Part shown: in pieces, positions 32,344-38,509 of the stretch
Layout of the letters: each line of letters begins with the position of its first letter
How positions within the stretch are numbered: the stretch's first letter is position 1
NCBI GenBank assembly: GCA_045650505.1
Contig: JAZRRE010000036.1
Location: forward strand, 1-38,509
Direction: 5' to 3'
Origin: RGIG1681 sp045650505
GTDB taxonomy: Bacteria > Bacillota > Clostridia > Christensenellales > UBA1242
Length of the DNA: 38,509 nucleotides
The notes under the pieces: generated by a model
Told to the model about the DNA's origin: nothing
The model's database searches: none
What the model saw: only the letters and a program-made list of their open reading frames with translations
Translations under genes and position numbers: made by a program

Positions 32344-34923
32344 ATGGCTTTATCACCAATGATGAAACATTATTTAGAAATGAAAGAAAAGCACCCAGAT
32401 GCTATTCTTTTTTATAGACTCGGTGATTTCTATGAAATGTTTTTTGAAGATGCTGAAATTGTATCGAGAGAACTTGAACTTACGCTAACAGGAAAAGATT
32501 GTGGACTTGAAAAGAGGGCTCCAATGTGTGGTATTCCACACCATGCTGCTCCAACATACATTTCAAGACTTATTGCGGAGGGTTATAAGGTTGCAATTTG
32601 TGAGCAATTATCAGACCCAAAAGCATCAAAGGGATTGGTTCAAAGGGATGTTGTTCAAATTGTAACCCCTGGAACAGTGTTTGAACATGATGTTTTAGAA
32701 GCGAAGAGAAATAATTTCTTGATGTCTGTTTATGGTACAAAAAACAAAATAAGTGTTTGTTATAGTGATATTTCGACTGGTTTTATTGAGGCTTTAGAAC
32801 TTTCTGGTGATGAAAAGATTAAACTGCTTGATGATGTGCTTGCGAGAGTTAAGCCATCTGAAATTTTATGTAATTTAGCATTTAAAAATGAATCTTATTC
32901 ACTTTCAGCAGTAAAACTTGGATATGTTCCTGAATTTTATCAAAAAGATGAAATTTTTGAATATTCAAAAGCAAAAAACATTATAATTGAACAATTTGCA
33001 GTGAATAATTTATCTGCACTTGGACTTTCAACTGATAAAAAAGAACTTACAATTTCGGTTGGTTCAATTTTATTATATTTTGAAGAAACTCAAAAGAGAT
33101 TGGTTTCTAACATTAAAAAATTATCAATAATTCAAGATTCAAGATATGTTCATCTTGATATTTTGGCACGTAAAAATTTGGAACTTACTCAAAGCAGTTC
33201 GTTAAATCAAAAAAAAGGTTCGCTTTTGTGGCTTTTAGATAAAACAAAAACATCAATGGGTGGAAGGTTGTTGAAATCATTTATCGACCAACCGCTTCGT
33301 GATGAAGAACAGATTAATGATAGGCTTGATTCTGTTGAAGAGCTTGCTGGTGATTTGATTCTTCGTGAGAGTCTTGCTGATACATTTAATGGATTTTTAG
33401 ATATTGAAAGAAAGTGTAGTAAAATTGCGGCTGGAACAATTTCTCCAAAAGAATGTTTGGCGCTTGCTGAAACGCTTAAAAGACTTCCTGAAATTAAGAA
33501 TTTGCTTATGGGTTGCAAATCAAAACTTCTTCATGAATCGGGTGAGCGGATTGTTTTGCTTTCAGATATTCAAAAAGTTTTAACTGATGCTATTGACCCA
33601 ATGGCTCCTGCTAATTTAAAAGATGGTGGTTATATTTTATCATCTTATAATGAAGAGCTTTATCAGCTTCGTAATGCAGGTGAGTATGGTAAACAATGGC
33701 TTGCGGAGTATGAAAAAGACCAAAAAGAAAAAACCGGAATCAAAAATTTAAAAACAGGTTATAACAGAGTTTTTGGTTATTATATTGAAGTTACAAATTC
33801 AGGACTTTCAATGGTTCCTGAAACTTATATTAGAAAACAAACAACAACAAATAGTGAGAGATACATTACTCCTGAACTTAAAGAAATGGAGTATAAAATT
33901 TTAAACAGCAAAGAACAGTCAATTGAACTTGAATCTAAACTTTATGCTGAAATTAAAAATTATTTAGTATCATATATTTCAGAACTTTCTGAAATTTCAA
34001 GTGCTGTTGCACTTGCAGATTGTTTAATTTCATTTGCTTCTGTAGCCGCTGATAGAAATTATGTCAGGCCGATGGTTTCAAATAAATTTAAACATATAAA
34101 AATTACAGCGGGAAGACATCCTGTTGTTGAAGCAATGATGGAAGGTGATTTTTCATCAAATGATACTATTTTAGATGAAGATGAAAATCGAACTATGCTT
34201 ATAACAGGTCCAAATATGGCTGGTAAAAGTACATATATGAGACAAGTTGCAATTATTACACTTATGGCTCATATGGGTTCATTTGTTCCTGCTAAATCTG
34301 CGGAAATATCTATTATTGATAGAGTGTTTACCAGAGTGGGTGCATCAGATGACCTTGCTTTTGGGCAAAGTACATTTATGGTTGAAATGAGTGAAGTTTC
34401 AAACATTATCAATAATGCAACCGATAAGAGTTTAATAATTTTAGACGAGGTTGGAAGAGGAACTTCAACTTATGATGGTATGAGTATTGCTTCGGCAATT
34501 ATTGAGTTTTTGTCAAAGCATTTGCATGCAAAAACATTATTTTCGACACATTACCACGAACTTACAGATTTGGAAGGTAGAGTTGATGGTGTTAAGAATT
34601 ATCGTGTTATGGTTAAAGAGTGGGATAACAATATTGTGTTTCTTCATAAAATTGCACGTGGTTCAGCAAATCGTAGTTTTGGTATTGAAGTTGCTAAACT
34701 TGCTGGGCTTCCAAATGAGCTTATTTCAAGAGCGAAAGAGATTTTAGTTGAAAGAGAATCAGCAGGTCCGCAATCTGTGGTTGCAAATAGTGAAGTGAAA
34801 ATTGATACAAATGCGAATGTTGCAGAAGTTATAAATATTTTAAAAGATACTGATATGGATAACATTTCGCCACTTATGGCATTTGGAACTCTTCAGAATT
34901 TGGTTGATAAAGTAAAAAAATAA
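32344..34923 (+). CDS. mutS: DNA mismatch repair protein MutS
   Basis: MutS recognises mismatches and recruits MutL. The 859-residue protein has the mismatch-reading LGDFYEMF with its Phe-x-Glu, the core and clamp domains, and the ABC-type ATPase: Walker A GPNMAGKS (622-629), the Gln loop region and Walker B LDEVGRGTSTYDG. The THYHELTDLE switch is intact. The start is ATG 32344, eight bases after GGAG; an in-frame TTG at 32332 overlaps that site. It lies 12 bases after miaB and 11 bases before mutL, in one transcript. Confidence 0.97.
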   Translation: MALSPMMKHYLEMKEKHPDAILFYRLGDFYEMFFEDAEIVSRELELTLTGKDCGLEKRAPMCGIPHHAAPTYISRLIAEGYKVAICEQLSDPKASKGLVQRDVVQIVTPGTVFEHDVLEAKRNNFLMSVYGTKNKISVCYSDISTGFIEALELSGDEKIKLLDDVLARVKPSEILCNLAFKNESYSLSAVKLGYVPEFYQKDEIFEYSKAKNIIIEQFAVNNLSALGLSTDKKELTISVGSILLYFEETQKRLVSNIKKLSIIQDSRYVHLDILARKNLELTQSSSLNQKKGSLLWLLDKTKTSMGGRLLKSFIDQPLRDEEQINDRLDSVEELAGDLILRESLADTFNGFLDIERKCSKIAAGTISPKECLALAETLKRLPEIKNLLMGCKSKLLHESGERIVLLSDIQKVLTDAIDPMAPANLKDGGYILSSYNEELYQLRNAGEYGKQWLAEYEKDQKEKTGIKNLKTGYNRVFGYYIEVTNSGLSMVPETYIRKQTTTNSERYITPELKEMEYKILNSKEQSIELESKLYAEIKNYLVSYISELSEISSAVALADCLISFASVAADRNYVRPMVSNKFKHIKITAGRHPVVEAMMEGDFSSNDTILDEDENRTMLITGPNMAGKSTYMRQVAIITLMAHMGSFVPAKSAEISIIDRVFTRVGASDDLAFGQSTFMVEMSEVSNIINNATDKSLIILDEVGRGTSTYDGMSIASAIIEFLSKHLHAKTLFSTHYHELTDLEGRVDGVKNYRVMVKEWDNNIVFLHKIARGSANRSFGIEVAKLAGLPNELISRAKEILVERESAGPQSVVANSEVKIDTNANVAEVINILKDTDMDNISPLMAFGTLQNLVDKVKK

Positions 34924-34934
34924 AGGAGAATTTT

Positions 34935-36956
34935 ATGGCAAAAATAAATATTCTTGATTCTTCCATATATAATTTAATTGCGGCTGGTGAAGTTGTTGAA
35001 AGGCCAGCATCGGTAATTAAAGAACTTATTGAAAATTCTATTGATGCTGGTGCAAAAAATATTACCGTTGAAATAAAAGATGGTGGAACAACATTTATGC
35101 AAGTTTCAGATGATGGTTCTGGTATTGAAGAGTCTGATTTTAAATCTGCATTTTTGCCACATGCAACTAGCAAAATTAAAGAGGCTAGTGACCTTGATTC
35201 TATTTTTACGTTAGGTTTTAGAGGTGAGGCTCTTGCTTCAATTGCTGCGGTTGCAAAAGTTAAACTTGTTTCAAAAACTGCAAAAGATGAAATGGGAACA
35301 TCTATTACTGTTGAAGGTGGAAAGTTTGGTGATATTCAAAAAGCATCTTCAAATGTAGGAACAACAATAACGGTTAAAGATTTGTTTTTTTGTGTTCCTG
35401 CTAGAGCGAAATTTTTAAAGAAAATTAAAACAGAAGAACAAGAAATTACTAATATTATAAACAGAGTTGTGCTTGCTCACCCTGAAATTAAAATTTCTTA
35501 TATTGTTGATGGAAAGAAAGTTTTATCATCAATTGGTTCTAGTGAGAAAGAAGCAATGTTTTCGGTTTATGGAAAAGAATCTGTTAAAGAAACACTTGAA
35601 GTTTTTGCTGAAAGAGAAGGTGTTTCTGTTAAAGGTTTTGTTGGTAAACCGACGTATTCAAAGTCTAACAGAACTTATCAAACGTTGATTATTAATGGAA
35701 GATATGTTATTAATATGACTGTTCAAACCGCAGTTGCTAATGCGTATGGCGATTTTTTAATGAAAAGACAATATCCTTTCTTTGTATTATATTTAACTAT
35801 TCCTGTTGATGAAATTGATGTTAATGTTCATCCAAACAAACTTGATGTTAAATTTTTGAAGTCTAATTTAGTTTATTCTGTTGTGTTTGAAGCTGTATCG
35901 AGAGCGTTAAATGATATGGATTATGTTAAAGAAATTGATTCTGAAATTAACACGGGTTTTGCATTTGCAAGAGCAGTTGGTCAAAGAATAGCAACTGAAA
36001 AAATTGATAAAGCTGGTGTAAATTTAAATCCATTTTCATTTGACACCAAAGTTATAACTGAAGAAGAAAAAGAAAAACTTTCTGATTCTGTTGTAAATGC
36101 TATGCTTTCAGAAAATGATGGTGTGGTGAGAGATAATTTTGGATTAGGTTCAAAACTATTAGAACGAATTAATGATAAGGTTTCGTCTGTTGATGAAGAT
36201 AAATTGGAAGGAATTTATATTCAAGATAAAAAAGTTGAAATTTTAAATAATGAAAAAGAATTAAAAAAAGATGTTGAGTTAAAAGAAAGTGAAAATGTTC
36301 AAAACAAAGAAGTTAAACAAACATCTTTTGAGAATGTTACTTTTGAAAAACAAAAATCTGTCCAAACTGATTTTGCTGAAAATGAGATTAAAATTATTGG
36401 AAAAATTTTCAATACATATCTTATTATTGAGTGGGGTGAAAACATTTATTTAATTGACCAACACGCAGGGCACGAAAGAATTAGGTATGATAAATTAAAG
36501 GCAGAATATGAAACAGGAAACATTATTGTTCAGCCAATGTTGTTTCCATTTGTGCTTACACTTAATCCTGAAGATGATCAAATTTTATCTGAAAATTTAA
36601 ATGCAATTAAATCGGTTGGTTTTGATATTGATGAGTTTGGTGATAGAACTTATAAAATTTCTGCTGTGCCAACTATTGTTTCTGATATTGATTTTAATAA
36701 ATTTTTCTCAATGTTTTTAGCAGAAAAAATCGGTAAAAATAAAATTACAGAAGCCGATATTGTGAAAGATAAACTTATGCAACTTGCTTGTAAAAGTGCA
36801 ATAAAAGGTGGAGATGATTTATCAAAAAATGAAGTTTACAAACTTCTTCAAGAAATGGGTGGTAAAAATATTGTTTTATTCTGCCCACATGGAAGACCTG
36901 TTGTTGTTAGAATAACAAAAGTTGAAGTTGAAAAGTGGTTTAAGAGGATAGTTTGA
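34935..36956 (+). CDS. mutL: DNA mismatch repair protein MutL
   Basis: MutL couples mismatch recognition to strand cleavage. The N-terminal GHKL ATPase is complete: AAGEVVERPASVIKELIENSIDAG, DDGSGI and FRGEALASI. Residues about 340-480 are a charged, variable linker. The C-terminal domain carries the endonuclease motif DQHAGHER (D508-R515), plus ACKSAIKGGD and FCPHGRP, the metal-binding elements of MutL proteins from bacteria without MutH. So nicking activity is expected. AAAGGAGA precedes the start. No strong terminator follows the TGA stop. Confidence 0.96.
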   Translation: MAKINILDSSIYNLIAAGEVVERPASVIKELIENSIDAGAKNITVEIKDGGTTFMQVSDDGSGIEESDFKSAFLPHATSKIKEASDLDSIFTLGFRGEALASIAAVAKVKLVSKTAKDEMGTSITVEGGKFGDIQKASSNVGTTITVKDLFFCVPARAKFLKKIKTEEQEITNIINRVVLAHPEIKISYIVDGKKVLSSIGSSEKEAMFSVYGKESVKETLEVFAEREGVSVKGFVGKPTYSKSNRTYQTLIINGRYVINMTVQTAVANAYGDFLMKRQYPFFVLYLTIPVDEIDVNVHPNKLDVKFLKSNLVYSVVFEAVSRALNDMDYVKEIDSEINTGFAFARAVGQRIATEKIDKAGVNLNPFSFDTKVITEEEKEKLSDSVVNAMLSENDGVVRDNFGLGSKLLERINDKVSSVDEDKLEGIYIQDKKVEILNNEKELKKDVELKESENVQNKEVKQTSFENVTFEKQKSVQTDFAENEIKIIGKIFNTYLIIEWGENIYLIDQHAGHERIRYDKLKAEYETGNIIVQPMLFPFVLTLNPEDDQILSENLNAIKSVGFDIDEFGDRTYKISAVPTIVSDIDFNKFFSMFLAEKIGKNKITEADIVKDKLMQLACKSAIKGGDDLSKNEVYKLLQEMGGKNIVLFCPHGRPVVVRITKVEVEKWFKRIV

Positions 36957-37028
36957 TAAAATTCAGTATTTTAATTAAATTTTGTTAAAAATGACAAAAA
37001 ATTGCGTTTTTATACATTTTAAAAATAT

Positions 37029-37057
37029 TTGTTTTACAATATAATTAAATGTATAAA
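37029..37057 (+). promoter_or_regulatory. candidate promoter of the ynbB-like gene
   Basis: TTGTTT (37029-37034), 17 bases, TATAAA (37052-37057). A separate TATAAT at 37040-37045 lacks a good -35. The 143-base gap after mutL holds nothing else recognisable. Confidence 0.4.
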
Positions 37058-37099
37058 AATGCTTATTATATTTAAAATTTTACAAATAAGGTGAATAAA

Positions 37100-38329
37100 A
37101 TGTATAAAAATGAAGCTTTTGAATTAATTAATCAATGTGAAGAAGAGTGTGCTGAAATTTTTGATAAATTAGATAAAATCGCTCTTATTAATCAGAAAAA
37201 GGTGTTAGATGCATTTAAAAATGCAAATATGCAGCTTACAGATATTGCATCTTCGACAGGATATGGTAATGATGACAGGTCAAAAGGAAAACTTGCTGAA
37301 ATTTATGCTTCAGCTTTTGGTGCTGAAACTGGTATTGTTAGCCCGCTTATTACAAGCGGAACTCATGCTTTAACTATAGCATTATTTGGTGTGCTTCGTC
37401 CTGATGATATTATGTATTCAATTACTGGTAAGCCTTATGATACATTAATAGGTGTTATATTTGGAGAAAATGTTGGTTCGCTTAAAGATTTCAAAGTTAA
37501 ATATGAAGACACTGAACTTTTAAATAATGATTTTAATATTCCTGAAATAATTAAAAAGGTTCAAGATTTAAAACCAAAAATTGTTTACATTCAACGTTCA
37601 CGTGGCTATACAACAAGAGATTCTTTGTCAATTGAAAAGATTGAAAATGTTATAAACGAAATTCGAAAAGTTGATAAGAATGTTATTATTATGGTTGATA
37701 ATTGCTATGGTGAATTTGTTGAAACTAGAGAACCTTGTGATGTTGGTGCTGATGTTATGATTGGTTCACTTATCAAAAATGCAGGGGGTGGAATTGCACC
37801 TACCGGTGGTTATATTGTTGGAAGAACAGATGTTATTGAGCAAATTTCATCTCGATTTATTGCACCCGGAATTGGTCTTGAAAATGGTTCTTACGCTGGA
37901 AGCTACACACCATTTTTTCAAGGTTGTTTTTCAGCACCTCACGTTGTTTTAAATGCAATGAAGGGTTCAATTTTATTTGGTAAGGTTGCTGAAAAATTTG
38001 GAATTAAATCTTTTCCAAATTTTGGTGAAATGCCTCACGATATTGTTAGAACCATTGAATTTGGTGATGCTGATAAACTTATTGAATTTTGTAGAATAAT
38101 TCAAAGGTTGAGTCCGATTGATAGTAATGTTGTTCCATATCCTTGGGATATGCCTGGTTATACTGATAAAGTTATTATGGCATCTGGTTCATTTGTTCAA
38201 GGTTCATCAATTGAACTTTCTGCTGATGGTCCAATTCGACCACCATATGTTGCGTATTTACAAGGTGGTTTAACTTATGAACATTTAAAGATCGTTTGTT
38301 TAGAATTTGCTGAAAGTTATTTATCTTAA
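37100..38329 (+). CDS. ynbB: PLP-dependent YnbB family protein (aluminium resistance / methionine gamma-lyase-like)
   Basis: A 409-residue fold-type I PLP enzyme of the family named after YnbB of B. subtilis and an aluminium-resistance protein; no reaction is firmly assigned. Signatures: STGYGNDDRSKGKLAEIYA, SPLITSGTHALTIALFG, MVDNCYGEFVE and the PLP lysine K226 in GSLIKNAGGGIAPTGGYIVG. It is complete. ATG 37100 follows AAGGTG (37088-37093) by six bases; a GTG at 37091 lies in the ribosome site. In Bacillus ynbB lies close to the mutSL-miaA-hfq region, and here it likewise follows mutL, with miaA and hfq missing between them. Confidence 0.88.
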   Translation: MYKNEAFELINQCEEECAEIFDKLDKIALINQKKVLDAFKNANMQLTDIASSTGYGNDDRSKGKLAEIYASAFGAETGIVSPLITSGTHALTIALFGVLRPDDIMYSITGKPYDTLIGVIFGENVGSLKDFKVKYEDTELLNNDFNIPEIIKKVQDLKPKIVYIQRSRGYTTRDSLSIEKIENVINEIRKVDKNVIIMVDNCYGEFVETREPCDVGADVMIGSLIKNAGGGIAPTGGYIVGRTDVIEQISSRFIAPGIGLENGSYAGSYTPFFQGCFSAPHVVLNAMKGSILFGKVAEKFGIKSFPNFGEMPHDIVRTIEFGDADKLIEFCRIIQRLSPIDSNVVPYPWDMPGYTDKVIMASGSFVQGSSIELSADGPIRPPYVAYLQGGLTYEHLKIVCLEFAESYLS

Positions 38330-38335
38330 AATTAT

Positions 38336-38363
38336 TCATAAATACATATAAGACTCATACAAT
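38336..38363 (+). promoter_or_regulatory. sigma-E-like promoter of the last gene
   Basis: CATACAAT (38356-38363) is an exact match to the sigma-E -10 consensus CATACAHT. The upstream TCATAAA (38336-38342, 13 bases away) matches five of seven of KMATATT. The -10 ends five bases before the ATG at 38369, the same layout as yunB. Confidence 0.45.
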
Positions 38364-38380
38364 TTAGTATGGGTTTTTTT
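38353..38380 (+). terminator. terminator after the ynbB-like gene, overlapping the next start
   Basis: ACTCATAC / GTATGGGT (one G-T pair) with loop AATTTA, then seven T (38374-38380). The hairpin contains both the sigma-E-like -10 and the ATG at 38369. Confidence 0.55.
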
Positions 38381-38509
38381 AGTGAAATATTTAAAGAAAT
38401 TGATATTGCTGAAAATGATTTTTGTATAAATATTATATTGCATAAATATATTGGCATTAGTGGAAATTTTAAAGTTATTGATTTTAATAATGATTTTGTA
38501 ATTATTGAT
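38369..38509 (+). CDS. N-terminal part of a YqfC/YabP-like spore protein
   Basis: Forty-seven codons are visible before the window ends, with no stop. The pattern, MGFFSEIFKEIDIAE followed by ILHKYIGISGN and FKVIDFNNDFVIID, resembles the YqfC/YabP family: a helical start, then a Gly-Asn turn and a strand ending in an acidic, aromatic patch. YqfC is a small sigma-E-controlled sporulation protein, usually next to yqfD. A perfect sigma-E -10 five bases upstream supports a sporulation gene. There is no Shine-Dalgarno sequence. The start lies in a terminator-like hairpin, so the true start could be elsewhere. The identity rests on a short stretch and is tentative. Confidence 0.45.
   Translation, partial: MGFFSEIFKEIDIAENDFCINIILHKYIGISGNFKVIDFNNDFVIID

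Noticed and set aside
36957..37020. Terminator after mutL (AAAATT with AATTTT repeats)
   Set aside because: The arms are AT-only, irregular and lack a clear T run, so no terminator is called.
1..38509. Genetic code 4 (TGA as Trp) suggested by the low G+C
   Set aside because: TGA ends several complete genes (yunB, mutL, the DUF1538 gene) and Trp is written TGG, so the standard bacterial code applies.
1..38509. CRISPR arrays, phage genes, insertion sequences, tRNA or rRNA genes, riboswitches
   Set aside because: No regularly spaced repeats, transposase or phage motifs, or tRNA-like cloverleaf were found; the gaps between genes are short and mostly filled by promoters and terminators.

Overview
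The window is AT-rich (roughly 30% G+C by eye) and carries a spore-forming Firmicute chromosome segment: spoVAC-spoVAD-spoVAE, yunB and, at the right edge, a probable YqfC/YabP-type spore gene stand next to a complete DNA mismatch-repair operon, cell-wall genes and a type IIA topoisomerase pair. TGA is used as an ordinary stop (for example yunB, mutL, the DUF1538 gene), so this is not a code-4 mollicute. The set fits an uncultured, gut-type Clostridia lineage; I cannot fix genus from the sequence.

Layout. 1-393: start of a leftward gene cut by the window edge and a small two-helix membrane ORF, both leftward. 394-5052: deoC, then a run tsaE-tsaB-rimI-alpha/beta hydrolase-membrane-fused MurF-like ligase ended by a terminator. 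5108-6328: ddl with its own terminator. 6360-10954: one transcription unit with a near-consensus promoter and a terminator, holding an unknown acidic/coiled-coil/basic-tail protein, a DUF1538 membrane protein and two P-II-like proteins. 10941-13062: leftward murG and a GT2 glycosyltransferase. 13086-16241: two unrecognised genes (a HExxH zincin-like protein and a 410-residue protein) separated by three packed hairpins. 16304-20976: gyrB/gyrA-type topoisomerase pair whose A subunit lacks a visible GyrA box. 20996-23513: a membrane-anchored Ig-like protein and, convergent, an Asn-rich secreted protein. 23628-28589: spoVACDE, yunB, cysteine desulfurase, thiI. 28591-30708: leftward class A PBP. 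30796-36956: miaB-mutS-mutL. 37029-38380: YnbB-type PLP enzyme. 38369-end: partial spore gene.

How the genes work together. Cell-wall synthesis is spread over several units (MurF-like, Ddl, MurG, PBP1). tsaE/tsaB serve tRNA t6A formation, miaB tRNA ms2i6A, and the cysteine desulfurase plus ThiI supply sulfur for tRNA s4U. SpoVAC/D/E move dipicolinic acid into the spore; YunB is a known sporulation protein.

The most interesting signals are (a) the DUF1538/P-II operon opened by an unknown 727-residue protein; (b) a recurring leaderless start architecture, in which a -10 box ends 5-6 bases before an ATG that lacks a Shine-Dalgarno sequence, at five or more loci, two of them sporulation genes with sigma-E-like boxes; (c) the attenuator-like triple hairpin between two unknown genes; and (d) the GyrA-type subunit without a GyrA box. 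No tRNA, rRNA, CRISPR array, insertion sequence, phage or recognised defence genes were seen. No search was run; all family names rest on motifs read by eye.
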